From: Deltaproteobacteria bacterium GWA2_54_12 | GTDB lineage: Bacteria > Desulfobacterota > GWC2-55-46 | Assembly: GCA_001795535.1 (NCBI GenBank) | Contig: MGPK01000049.1 | Location: 1-34,226, forward strand | Direction: 5' to 3' | Length of the DNA stretch: 34,226 nucleotides | Shown: positions 7,218 to 14,190 of the stretch, in pieces | Position numbering within the stretch: position 1 is the first letter of the stretch | How the letters are laid out: each line of letters opens with the position of its first letter | Notes under the pieces: generated by a model | Database searches by the model: none | The model's input: only the letters and a program-made list of their open reading frames with translations | Told to the model about the DNA's origin: nothing | Position numbers and translations under genes: made by a program

Positions 7218-7871
7218 TCAGAAATCAGGCTTGTCCTTTGCCGCCTGTCCTTTCTTCGTTTCCTTTTCCTCTTCCTCCATATGCTTCTTGTGGGCTTCCA
7301 TGAGGTCGGTCATGGTGAAGATCGGGTCTACCTTGACTCCGGTCTCCTTCTCGATCGCCTCGGCCCCGCCCTCTTCCCTGTCAACAAGAGGTATCACGCG
7401 CAGGACATTGAAGCCAGCCTCTTTGGCCCTGTTCACGGCCTTTATGGTCGAGGCCCCGGTAGTAATGACATCCTCGACGATGACCACATTGGCCCCTGAC
7501 TGTACCTTGCCTTCAATGGCGGCCTGGGTTCCGTGGCCCTTCGCTTCTTTCCTCACGATGAAGACATCGAGGTATTTTCCCCTCAGCGTGCACATGAACG
7601 CCGCGGCGTAGGCTATGGGATCGGCCCCGAGAGTCATTCCGCCGATGGCGTCGATGGGCGCGAGCTTGAGCTTCTGGAAGTAGGCGTAGCCGATAGGCTC
7701 CATCGCCACGGCCGAAAGAGCGGTCTTTTTCACATCTATGTAGACATTGCTCTTTTTGCCGCTCGAGAGGGTGAAGCCCTCTTCGCTGTACTTGAATGAA
7801 TTGGAATAAAGGGTATGGAGGAGGTCTTTCTTATAGTCCTCCTCCATTATCTGATGGGAGAAATCTTCCAT
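7218..7871 (-). CDS. pyrE: Orotate phosphoribosyltransferase
   Basis: 217 residues. It transfers phosphoribose from PRPP to orotate to give OMP, the substrate of PyrF. The PRPP-binding signature VVIVEDVITTGAST is intact, and FTLSSGKKSNVYID and the mobile catalytic loop RKEAKGHGT are typical. The C-terminal ~20 residues are very charged (Glu/Lys rich). The frame is open 24 codons further upstream, but ATG 7871 has an excellent AAAGGAG 8 bases before it and a promoter at 7909-7937, so the extension is rejected. A transcript from that promoter would carry a leader of about 30 bases. Confidence 0.95.
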   Translation of the reverse strand: MEDFSHQIMEEDYKKDLLHTLYSNSFKYSEEGFTLSSGKKSNVYIDVKKTALSAVAMEPIGYAYFQKLKLAPIDAIGGMTLGADPIAYAAAFMCTLRGKYLDVFIVRKEAKGHGTQAAIEGKVQSGANVVIVEDVITTGASTIKAVNRAKEAGFNVLRVIPLVDREEGGAEAIEKETGVKVDPIFTMTDLMEAHKKHMEEEEKETKKGQAAKDKPDF

Positions 7872-7908
7872 TGTGCCGCTCCTTTGCCTGTTATGGTATA
7901 TCCTGAAT

Positions 7909-7937
7909 AATATAGTACCAACAGGCTCTGAAATCAA
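7909..7937 (-). promoter_or_regulatory. Probable promoter of pyrE
   Basis: On the minus strand TTGATT (7932-7937) and TATATT (7909-7914) are separated by 17 bp, and transcription would start near 7902. This makes pyrE independent of the upstream kamA cluster. Confidence 0.65.
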
Positions 7938-7954
7938 GGACAACGGAACGGAGG

Positions 7955-8206
7955 TTATTTCCTGGAGCGGAGCTTGAAGGGGATGACATTCCTGCTCCTC
8001 TCCCTGTGGAGAACGGAAAGGACGGTCTCGAACCTCTTGTCAGGGTCGACCGCGGCGCTCCTCATTTGCGTAGAAGTAGCCGTAAGCCAGCTCAGGAGAT
8101 AGTTCTGCTTGTCCGTGAGGCGTTTTGTCTGCGTTATCTCGAAGACCTCTTCCATCGTAGATACTCCAGCTTCCTCCGGGACAGGGAAGATGTCAGGTTT
8201 CACCAT
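7955..8206 (-). CDS. 83-residue protein of unknown function behind kamA
   Basis: 83 residues beginning MVKPDIFPVPEEAG. No family is recognised. It is soluble and charged, with a likely helical centre (TDKQNYLLSWLTATSTQM) and a basic C terminus (FKLRSRK). The frame is open upstream to 8377, but that part overlaps kamA and is shadow sequence. The chosen start, ATG 8206 (or GTG 8203 with better spacing from GGAG), lies 7 bp after the kamA stop. The tight spacing suggests co-transcription with kamA and perhaps a helper role, which is inference. Confidence 0.55.
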   Translation of the reverse strand: MVKPDIFPVPEEAGVSTMEEVFEITQTKRLTDKQNYLLSWLTATSTQMRSAAVDPDKRFETVLSVLHRERSRNVIPFKLRSRK

Positions 8207-8213
8207 GCTCCAT

Positions 8214-9380
8214 TTATTCGGGTTCCGTGTAGGTAAATATCTTGTTCTCGTAGTTCCGCAAGACGACCTTGCCCTTTGCCTGGGAAAGGAGGTATGTGGG
8301 AGCCACGGGTATCTTGCCGCCCCCGCCGGGCGCGTCCACGACGAATGTCGGGATAGCGTAACCGGTCGTGTGTCCACGGAGCTCTTCTATTATGTTCATG
8401 CCTACGGTCACGGGCGTGCGGAAGTGGCCCGTTCCCATCGCCATGTCGCACTGATAGAGGTAATACGGGCGCACCCTTATTTTCAAGAGCTCATGCATGA
8501 GCTTTTTCATGGTGGCAGGCCTGTCGTTCACGCCCTTCAAAAGCACCGTCTGGCTGCCGAGCGGTATCCCCGCGTCGGACAGGAGCGTGCATGCTTTCGC
8601 GACTTCAGGGGTTATCTCCCTGGGGTGCGAGAAATGGATGCTTATGTAAAGGGGGTGATATTTCTTCAACATGGAGACAAGCTCTTCGGTCACCCTCATG
8701 GGAAGCGTTACGGGTACCCTGGTGCCTATCCTTATGATGTCAAGGTGCGGTATGGCCCGAAGCCTTGAGATGTAGTTCTCAAGGATCTCGGACTTCATCA
8801 TGAGCGGGTCGCCGCCGGAGATGAGGACATCCCTTATTGATTTTTTTGACCTGATATATTTAAGCGCGTCGTCGAATCGGTCGACGGGCATTGGCGGGTG
8901 CTCTTCTCCCACCATTCTCTTGCGCGTGCAGTATCTGCAATACATCGCGCAGGAGTCGGTGACAATGAGGAGCGCCCTGTCAGGGTACCTGTGGACAAGG
9001 CCCGGCACAGGGGAATGAGAGTCCTCGCCGCATGGGTCTACCATCTCGCAGGGAGCGACGCTGAATTCTTCGAGCCTCGGAATGGCCTGCTTCCTGATGG
9101 GGCACTTCGGGTCCTGCCGGTCGATGAGCGAGAAGAAATACGGGGTTATGGCCATCGCGAGCCTGCCGGTGGCCCTCTTGATGCCTTCCTCTTCCCTTCT
9201 CGTTAGGGGTATGAGCTCCCTTATGACATCGAGGGATGTTATCCTGTTCCTTAACTGCCATTTCCAGTCGTACCAGCAGTCCGGGCGCGCATCGGGAAAA
9301 TCGATGTACTCAGAGAGGCTGGACCTGCGGACTGCAAGGTTACTACTGGGCGGTTCAGAGCTTATTGAAAGCCCTTCCAT
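8214..9380 (-). CDS. kamA: Lysine 2,3-aminomutase (radical SAM, KamA family)
   Basis: 388 residues. It converts L-lysine to L-beta-lysine using a 4Fe-4S cluster, SAM and PLP. The cluster motif is CxxxCxxC at C144, C148 and C151. R153 (after the cluster), D312 (in YQCDMAMGTGHF), D349 and K356 (in VDAPGGGGKIP) keep the exact spacing known for clostridial residues R134, D293, D330 and the PLP lysine K337. These bind the substrate carboxylate, the amino groups and PLP. This favours a true lysine 2,3-aminomutase over the EF-P-modifying EpmB or a glutamate mutase. ATG 9380 has AGGAGG 6 bases upstream. It sits 14 bp behind a merR gene and 7 bp before an unknown small gene. No beta-lysine acetyltransferase (ablB) is adjacent. 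Confidence 0.88.
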   Translation of the reverse strand: MEGLSISSEPPSSNLAVRRSSLSEYIDFPDARPDCWYDWKWQLRNRITSLDVIRELIPLTRREEEGIKRATGRLAMAITPYFFSLIDRQDPKCPIRKQAIPRLEEFSVAPCEMVDPCGEDSHSPVPGLVHRYPDRALLIVTDSCAMYCRYCTRKRMVGEEHPPMPVDRFDDALKYIRSKKSIRDVLISGGDPLMMKSEILENYISRLRAIPHLDIIRIGTRVPVTLPMRVTEELVSMLKKYHPLYISIHFSHPREITPEVAKACTLLSDAGIPLGSQTVLLKGVNDRPATMKKLMHELLKIRVRPYYLYQCDMAMGTGHFRTPVTVGMNIIEELRGHTTGYAIPTFVVDAPGGGGKIPVAPTYLLSQAKGKVVLRNYENKIFTYTEPE

Positions 9381-9394
9381 TCGGCTCCTCCTAC

Positions 9395-9664
9395 CTACGC
9401 GGGTTTATCGGTTTTTATCAAGCTAAGTTGCGGGTTCTGGATTTCTTCCATAGCCTTTTCATAGGCTATTTTGTATTTGAATCCCTTTTTCAGGTACTTC
9501 CAGATGTATTCGACTTTCCTTACATCTTCCTCGGAATATTCCCTGAACTCCTTGTCCCCGATAGTGATCTTCTGGGGCCTGATAAACCCCTTCTGCTCAA
9601 GGTAGTAGAGCTTTTGCCGTGGAATATCTATTTTCGCAAGCAGGTCTGGAGTTCGTATGCCCAC
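9395..9664 (-). CDS. Small MerR-family transcriptional regulator
   Basis: 89 residues. The N-terminal winged helix-turn-helix of the MerR family is visible (LLAKIDIPRQKLYYLEQKGF followed by an FREYSEEDVRKVEYIWKYLK segment). The usual long dimerisation coiled coil and effector domain are nearly absent, leaving ~20 residues, so sensing may depend on dimer contacts or a partner. The start is GTG 9664 with AGGAG about 10 bases upstream. A good promoter and two dyads lie just upstream, which suggests autoregulation. kamA follows 14 bp behind, so the regulator probably controls lysine aminomutase expression. Confidence 0.75.
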   Translation of the reverse strand: MGIRTPDLLAKIDIPRQKLYYLEQKGFIRPQKITIGDKEFREYSEEDVRKVEYIWKYLKKGFKYKIAYEKAMEEIQNPQLSLIKTDKPA

Positions 9665-9708
9665 CCGGTTGTTTACTCCTGTCTGTTGTGAAAAAAGAGT
9701 ACATTTTT

Positions 9709-9743
9709 AAGTCTAATATTAATCTTATTACAAGTTTAAACTT
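9709..9743 (-). promoter_or_regulatory. Two dyads at the transcription start of the merR-kamA operon
   Basis: AAGTTTAAACTT (9732-9743) is a perfect 12-bp palindrome directly after the -10 box. AAGTCTAATATTAATCTT (9709-9726) is an inverted repeat of the form AAG-NN-TAATATTA-NN-CTT. Both share AAG...CTT ends and are centred 20 bp apart, near two helical turns, consistent with two operator sites for an autoregulating repressor. Confidence 0.55.
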
Positions 9744-9771
9744 ATTTTACAATTAAATAAAAACTTGTCAA
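9744..9771 (-). promoter_or_regulatory. Promoter of the merR-kamA operon
   Basis: On the minus strand TTGACA (9766-9771) and TAAAAT (9744-9749) are spaced 16 bp apart. Transcription would start near 9737, inside the first dyad. Confidence 0.7.
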
Positions 9772-10033
9772 GTGGAAAACTACTCAAAGCACCCGTTTTT
9801 AAAAAACTTTCCAGGGTCCGCAGGGAAGGAACAAGCACTGTAACGCAAATTAAGTCTAAATTTGTTTTTCCAATTCCTTCCTGTTTTATTAAAAACATAG
9901 AAATAGGATATATATCAGTGACTTTGATCGAAAAATGTATAAAATAAGGCTGTTTTTGGTTGAAAGACAGCCCTTGTAAACCCTGGGCTTAAACGCCGTA
10001 AGGGGGCATTGATTTGGCAAGGGGCTAAAAACA
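9772..10033. other. AT-rich intergenic stretch without a recognisable gene
   Basis: This interval lies between the divergent merR and FmdE-like promoters. The only structure seen is a short hairpin, GGCTGT (9948-9953) with ACAGCC (9967-9972), extended by AAG/CTT, followed by a GC-richer stretch up to about 10025. No open frame with a ribosome site and no riboswitch consensus was recognised. Confidence 0.4.
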
Positions 10034-10061
10034 TTGACTTTTTTGTTCTTTTTGTTACACT
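10034..10061 (+). promoter_or_regulatory. Probable promoter of the FmdE-like gene
   Basis: TTGACT (10034-10039) and TACACT (10056-10061) are spaced 16 bp apart, with a T-rich spacer. Transcription would begin near 10068, about 45 bases before the start codon. Confidence 0.6.
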
Positions 10062-10112
10062 TTAAATTTGTGTGGCCGATAAAAAAGTCCGCGCTGTGAA
10101 AAGAGGTATTCA

Positions 10113-10784
10113 ATGAAGAAAACAACCGTCTGGCGTCAGGAGTTTTTCGAAATGGTCGAGCCGATAAGGCTCAGAGAACCGCTTGCCCATATCCTCGGCG
10201 CCCAGGATGAAGACGAGCTTTTTGTAATAAACTACACCGACGCGGTCCTGGTCGCCGGACATTCGTGCCCGGCGGTATCAGGGGCCTACAAGGTCACCCA
10301 GAAGGCGTTGAAAGCGCTCTACGGAGCCGAGACCCCGGTGAGGGGACAGATAAAGGTGCTCATAAAAGGCGGCCCTGAAGACCTGGCCTACGGCCCGCAA
10401 TCCCATGTGATCTCGCTCATTACCGGCGCTGCCGGGGCAACCGGCTTCAAGGGGCTGGGCGGCAGGTGGGGCAGGAACAACAGGCTGTTTTTCGATACAG
10501 AGGATGTACAGTTCAATACCTTCATCTTCCAGAGGGAAGACAACGGCAAAGCTGTTCAGGTTACTTACAACCCGCAGGCCCTTCCCGGAGACCCGAGGAT
10601 GAATGATGTAATCCCGCTTGTAATGCGCGGATCAGCCTCAAAGGAGCAAAAGGAGCTTTTCTATTCGCTGTGGCAGGGCAATGTGAAGAGGATACTCCTG
10701 GAAGATGAGAAGTATCCCGGCCTTTTCGAGGTAACGGAATTAAAGGACTTCAAGTTTCCCGCTTCCAAAGCGTCTGTTTATTAG
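10113..10784 (+). CDS. FmdE-like protein of uncertain function
   Basis: 223 residues, apparently soluble and without signal peptide. The segment VAGHSCPAVSGAYKVTQKAL resembles the Cys-containing N-terminal motif of FmdE (formylmethanofuran dehydrogenase subunit E) domains, and ETPVRGQIKVLIKGG followed by GAAGATGFKGLGGRWGRNN continues a well-structured glycine-rich core. It contains only one cysteine in the motif and no zinc ribbon, so it is a divergent stand-alone member. ATG 10113 has AGAGG upstream and its own promoter at 10034-10061. It is monocistronic and followed by a palindromic element and a terminator. The substrate is unknown. FmdE relatives occur in non-methanogens, so the name does not imply methanogenesis. 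Confidence 0.55.
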   Translation: MKKTTVWRQEFFEMVEPIRLREPLAHILGAQDEDELFVINYTDAVLVAGHSCPAVSGAYKVTQKALKALYGAETPVRGQIKVLIKGGPEDLAYGPQSHVISLITGAAGATGFKGLGGRWGRNNRLFFDTEDVQFNTFIFQREDNGKAVQVTYNPQALPGDPRMNDVIPLVMRGSASKEQKELFYSLWQGNVKRILLEDEKYPGLFEVTELKDFKFPASKASVY

Positions 10785-10811
10785 AAGATACTGAAAAAAG
10801 CCGAATCATGG

Positions 10812-10934
10812 CAGGTTGCTCAAAAAGTTCCAGATGCTAGAGGCGAGAAGCGAGGAATGAGGCGTTCGTTGTTTGTACGCCGCAATTACGAGCTTTGATG
10901 ACGACAACGCAGATGGGAAGCTTGAGGCGACCTG
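10812..10934. repeat. 123-bp imperfect palindromic element
   Basis: Left end CAGGTTGCTCAAAAAGTTCC-AGATGC and right end (reverse complement) CAGGTCGCCTCAAGCTTCCCATCTGCG are imperfect inverted copies. The interior is also partly self-complementary (GAGGCG...TACGCC). It has the look of a MITE or REP-type element found in many copies in related genomes, but only one copy is in this window. It sits between the FmdE-like gene and its terminator. Confidence 0.6.
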
Positions 10935-10967
10935 AAGGGGCAGGCCCGCAAGGGCTTGCCCCTTTTT
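10935..10967 (+). terminator. Rho-independent terminator
   Basis: AAGGGGCAGGCCC (10935-10947), GCAA tetraloop and GGGCTTGCCCCTT (10952-10964) form a 13-bp stem with one G-T pair, followed by a T run to about 10968. It ends transcription from the FmdE-like gene. Confidence 0.88.
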
Positions 10968-10990
10968 TATTCAGAGGAGAGACAAACAAC

Positions 10991-11018
10991 TTCACAAACA
11001 ATTTTTTCGATATATAAT
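10991..11018 (+). promoter_or_regulatory. Probable promoter of fbp
   Basis: TTCACA (10991-10996) and a perfect TATAAT (11013-11018) are spaced 16 bp apart. The start near 11025 would give a 60-base leader before ATG 11085. Confidence 0.6.
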
Positions 11019-11084
11019 ATTGAAGGTCGCATCTTTATTCCGGCTCCATCGCTCAAGGTCAAAATTCGTCCATTAGGAGACTCC

Positions 11085-12074
11085 ATGCCCGTCGGAATGA
11101 CCCTCACGAAGTTCCTTCACGAAGAACAAATGCGCCACCCTGATTCATCAGGAAACTTCACCTCGCTTTTTTCTGACCTTGTCATCGCGGCCAAGATAAT
11201 CTCCCGAGAGGTGAGAAAGGCCGGGCTCGGCGGCATAATCGGCGCGGCCGGCACGAAGAATGTGCACGGCGAAGAGGTCCAGAAGCTCGACGAGCTCGCC
11301 AATGAGATGTTCGTGCGGACCATGGAACACGGCGGCCACCTCGCGGCGATGGCGTCCGAGGAGATGGACAACATAATCCATGTGGACGGCAGGTACCCCA
11401 AGGGGAAATATGTCCTTTTGTTCGACCCGCTCGACGGCTCTTCGAACATCGATGTCAACATATCAGTCGGCACTATATTCTCGATCCTGCGCGTGGAGGA
11501 CGGCCGTAATGTAACGGAAAAGGATTTTTTAAAGCCCGGCATGGAGCAGGTCTGCGCCGGTTACATCCTCTACGGATCAAGCACCATGCTCGTCTACACT
11601 ACGGGCCACGGGGTGCACGGCTTCACGCTCGACCCGTCAGTCGGCGAGTTCTTCCTTTCGCACGAGGACATAAAGATCCCGGAGAGGGGAAAGATATTCA
11701 GCATCAACGAGGGGAACAGCCGCCACTGGCTTCCCGGCACTGTCCAGTACATGGACAAGATAAAGTCAAACGGCAAGGAGATGACCGCGAGGTATGTTGG
11801 CTCGCTCGTGGCGGATTTCCACAGGAACCTGCTGAAGGGCGGTATATTCCTTTACCCGGCTGACAGAAAATCCACAAGGGGCAAGCTCCGGCTCCTGTAC
11901 GAGGCCAATCCGCTCGCCTTCATAGTCGAGCAGGCGGGAGGCGCGGCATCAACAGGCGAGGGCAGGATAATGGAGGTCGTCCCCGGCGAGCTCCACCAGA
12001 GGACGCCGCTTATTATCGGCAGCAGGGCGGATGTCGAGGAGGCTGTCTCGTTCTGTAAGGCGCCCACGGCATAA
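11085..12074 (+). CDS. fbp: Fructose-1,6-bisphosphatase class I
   Basis: 329 residues, matching the class I family length. It hydrolyses fructose 1,6-bisphosphate to fructose 6-phosphate in gluconeogenesis or a pentose or Calvin cycle. The metal and phosphate signature FDPLDGSSNIDVN (around residues 113-125) is intact, as are SEEMDN and the substrate loop near RYVGSLVADFHRNLL. The frame is open back to 10956, but ATG 11085 follows AGGAGA and begins MPVGMTLTKFL, which fits family N termini. It has a promoter just upstream and a strong terminator 40 bp downstream, so it is transcribed alone. No Calvin-cycle genes are adjacent. Confidence 0.95.
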   Translation: MPVGMTLTKFLHEEQMRHPDSSGNFTSLFSDLVIAAKIISREVRKAGLGGIIGAAGTKNVHGEEVQKLDELANEMFVRTMEHGGHLAAMASEEMDNIIHVDGRYPKGKYVLLFDPLDGSSNIDVNISVGTIFSILRVEDGRNVTEKDFLKPGMEQVCAGYILYGSSTMLVYTTGHGVHGFTLDPSVGEFFLSHEDIKIPERGKIFSINEGNSRHWLPGTVQYMDKIKSNGKEMTARYVGSLVADFHRNLLKGGIFLYPADRKSTRGKLRLLYEANPLAFIVEQAGGAASTGEGRIMEVVPGELHQRTPLIIGSRADVEEAVSFCKAPTA

Positions 12075-12114
12075 ACCAGCTATCCCATAGAGTTCAAAAA
12101 CCAAATTTGAGATC

Positions 12115-12147
12115 AAGCCCCTGGCTAAAACCAGGGGCTTTTTTTTT
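12115..12147 (+). terminator. Rho-independent terminator of fbp
   Basis: AAGCCCCTGG (12115-12124), CTAAAA loop and CCAGGGGCTT (12131-12140) form a perfect 10-bp stem followed by seven more T residues. Confidence 0.92.
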
Positions 12148-12185
12148 GAGAGAGTTTTATCTTGGGGCAGGGGGAGAGTAAATTT

Positions 12186-12692
12186 TCACGGCACCCTGTA
12201 GTGGAGCTGAACCAGCCCGCTGTCGAAAGAGGCAGAGTTTACAAGTTCAAGGCCTGTCTCGGTCCATTCGCCGGTAAAAAGCGCAATGCCTCCTCCGAGT
12301 ATTCTTGGATGAATTGAGATAATGAAGTCATCTATGAGATGCTTAAGGGCGGCAATGGTCTCGGAGCCGCCCACAAGCCAGATATCGCTGCCTGGTTCGT
12401 CCTTGAGGCCCTTTGTGAACTCAGCTATATCACCTGAGACAAAGGTCACGGGGCCTGATTTTCCGCTGGCCTTCCTTGTGAAGACATAGCATTGTTTGCC
12501 GCTGAAAGGATTATTTTCGAGTGTGAGAGCCTGTTCGTAGGTCTTTCTGCCCGCGACGACAGTGTCTATTGAGGAAAAGAAATCCTTGTAGCCGTAGTCG
12601 GCGTCTGTAAAGAGCCAGTCTATCGAGCCGTCCATGCGCGCGATATAACCGTCAAGGCTCGTGGCTATGAAGAGCTTGAGCCTTCTGGCCAT
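12186..12692 (-). CDS. Dihydrofolate-reductase-fold protein (RibD C-terminal-like)
   Basis: 168 residues. It begins RLKLFIATSLDGYIARMDGS, the classic start of the small RibD-C/DHFR-like reductases (YyaP/YwjB type). VVAGRKTYEQ, YVFTR, DIWLVGGSETIAAL and IISIHPRILGGGIALF follow, covering the NADPH-binding fold. The family is widespread, and members have mostly unknown substrates. They are not classical FolA enzymes. Its ATG directly follows the stop codon of the SDR gene with no intervening base, so the two are coupled in one transcript. Both are predicted NADPH-dependent, which may indicate a small detoxification pair (inference). Confidence 0.85.
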   Translation of the reverse strand: MARRLKLFIATSLDGYIARMDGSIDWLFTDADYGYKDFFSSIDTVVAGRKTYEQALTLENNPFSGKQCYVFTRKASGKSGPVTFVSGDIAEFTKGLKDEPGSDIWLVGGSETIAALKHLIDDFIISIHPRILGGGIALFTGEWTETGLELVNSASFDSGLVQLHYRVP

Positions 12693-13574
12693 TTATGCCG
12701 CCGCCCTGAACGCCGCGGCATTATCCCTCGCGAAATCATCGAACGAGAAAGGAGCGCGCCCGGCTATCTCCTCGACAGCCCCTGAGACCCGTTCGGCCCT
12801 TCCGTCCCTCTGGAACTCGTAGAGCTCTATCATCGACTCGATAGCCCAGTCCGGCATCCCGGCGGCTTTCATGCCGAGTTTTGCTTCAGCGGGAGAGATG
12901 TCCATATACTGGACAGGCCTGCCCGTGGCCCTTGAAATAGCGGCAGCCACGGCGTCCATGGTAACAGGCGCGGGGCCGGTCAACGCATAAGCCCTGTTGA
13001 CATGCTCTTCCTTGACGCTTCCGGCAAGGAGAGTGGCCGCTACGGCAGCGATATCGCGCGCGTCTATATAGCTCACGGCCGCGTTCTTCAAAGGCAGGTG
13101 CAGCCTGCCTGAGGTCCTGATGGAGTCGCTGAAAAAGTTCACGAAGTTCTGCATGAACGAGTTGGGGCGAAGGTGCGTATACGGTATGCCGGACTCCTCT
13201 ACCCTGGCCTCTGCCATCCTGTGGCCTCGAAGCAGAGTTATGGCTTCGGTTTCAGCCCCGGCGGCCGATTGCCGGACAATATACCTGACGCCTGCCTCAA
13301 CGGCGCGGTCTATGAAAAAGCCCGCCATCTCGACCTGGCCCGGGCTGAACGGCGTGAGAAGATAGACTTTCTCGATGCCTTTCAGGGCCGCGTCTACTGA
13401 GGCCTTGTCAGCGAAATCCATCTCGAAAATCTCTATATTGGCTTCGGCTATCCTGCCTGCCTTTGCTTCCGTATGGACAGCCGCACGCGTAGGCTCGCCC
13501 CTTTTAGACAGCTCCCTTACGAGAAAAGAACCCACGGTGCCAGTGGCCCCGGTGACAAGCGTTCTGCTGGGCAT
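12693..13574 (-). CDS. NmrA/atypical SDR-family NAD(P)-binding protein
   Basis: 293 residues. The N terminus TLVTGATGTVGSFLVRELSK is the Rossmann glycine motif of atypical short-chain dehydrogenases. The following VYLLTPF, VRQSAAGA, THLRPNSFMQNF and VSYIDARDIAAVAA segments match the NmrA and quinone-oxidoreductase-2 (QorB) type, which lacks the YxxxK active site and binds NADPH, acting as redox sensor or quinone reductase. ATG 13574 has GGGGTG upstream, and a promoter is visible at 13609-13636. It is co-transcribed with the downstream DHFR-like gene. Whether it is catalytic or a sensor cannot be told. Confidence 0.82.
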   Translation of the reverse strand: MPSRTLVTGATGTVGSFLVRELSKRGEPTRAAVHTEAKAGRIAEANIEIFEMDFADKASVDAALKGIEKVYLLTPFSPGQVEMAGFFIDRAVEAGVRYIVRQSAAGAETEAITLLRGHRMAEARVEESGIPYTHLRPNSFMQNFVNFFSDSIRTSGRLHLPLKNAAVSYIDARDIAAVAATLLAGSVKEEHVNRAYALTGPAPVTMDAVAAAISRATGRPVQYMDISPAEAKLGMKAAGMPDWAIESMIELYEFQRDGRAERVSGAVEEIAGRAPFSFDDFARDNAAAFRAAA

Positions 13575-13608
13575 AAAATAACACCCCCTGGTTTTTTTGC
13601 CTATTTTG

Positions 13609-13636
13609 AATATATCAGATGAAAGGAGGGTGTCAA
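13609..13636 (-). promoter_or_regulatory. Promoter of the SDR/DHFR-like pair
   Basis: On the minus strand TTGACA (13631-13636) and TATATT (13609-13614) are spaced 16 bp apart. Transcription would start near 13602, about 28 bases before ATG 13574. Confidence 0.68.
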
Positions 13637-13671
13637 ACTTCGGAGGTTTTTAAGCAATTAAAGAAAGGAAT

Positions 13672-13705
13672 AAAAAGGCCCCTCCCGCTTGAGGGGAGGG
13701 GCCTT
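13672..13705 (-). terminator. Rho-independent terminator of the TRASH-domain gene
   Basis: On the minus strand AAGGCCCCTCCC, a short loop and GGGAGGGGCC form a 12-bp stem followed by five T residues. It lies 14 bp after the stop of the gene at 13719-14108. Confidence 0.85.
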
Positions 13706-13718
13706 GCGGAAAGCGTTG

Positions 13719-14108
13719 TTATAAGGACTTCCTCGAAGCTGAAAATTGCTCGGCTGTCTCCCTTGATTCGAAGTAAGTCACAGTGCCGTCCTTGTTCCCG
13801 ATTATGAAGGCCTTTGCCTTGTCGACTTCCTTTCCGGTGACAGGGTCTTTTGAAAAGCGCACTGCCGAATTGTACTTCAATTTACCCACGCACCCGGCGC
13901 AGCAGCCGTAATACATCTTCCCGTCTATTTCCACGGGTATCATCTTCATGATGCCGTGCCTGTTCTGTACCATGCAAACGCCAGAGTGCTTGAGGCTCTG
14001 GAGCGAGTGCGTTGGAGCCTCTTTCACGGCTGCGGCTTGCATGGCTAAAGCAGGAGCGGCAATTGAGACAAGCACGAGTAAAATGAAAGCCGTTAGTTTT
14101 TTCATCAT
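13719..14108 (-). CDS. Secreted TRASH/YHS-like metal-binding protein
   Basis: 129 residues with a clear Sec signal peptide (MMKKLTAFILLVLVSIAAP, cleavage after ALA near residue 22), so it is periplasmic. The mature part has a lone cysteine in GVCMVQ, then YYGCCAGCV, the Cys pattern of TRASH-type metal-binding motifs, followed by KDPVTGKEVDKAKAFI, which resembles a YHS domain. A heavy-metal (copper-like) binding or sensing role fits the family but the metal is unknown. ATG 14108 has GGAGG 6 bases upstream. The open frame extends to 14201 but lacks a signal sequence in that position. It sits downstream of mnmE on the same strand and ends at its own terminator. Confidence 0.72.
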   Translation of the reverse strand: MMKKLTAFILLVLVSIAAPALAMQAAAVKEAPTHSLQSLKHSGVCMVQNRHGIMKMIPVEIDGKMYYGCCAGCVGKLKYNSAVRFSKDPVTGKEVDKAKAFIIGNKDGTVTYFESRETAEQFSASRKSL

Positions 14109-14190
14109 GCGTATCCTCCAAAAGATGAGAACAAAGCAAAAGCATTTTAGCATTTCAGGGCTGGTTTTAAAAGAGCGGCAAAAAGCCTTT

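Noticed and set aside
8207-8377. N-terminal extension of the 83-aa gene into kamA
   Set aside because: The extension is the antiparallel-frame shadow of kamA coding sequence with low-complexity Arg/Ser/Pro composition.
10956-11084. Upstream extension of fbp
   Set aside because: It overlaps the terminator end and the promoter, and ATG 11085 has a good ribosome site and family-like N terminus.
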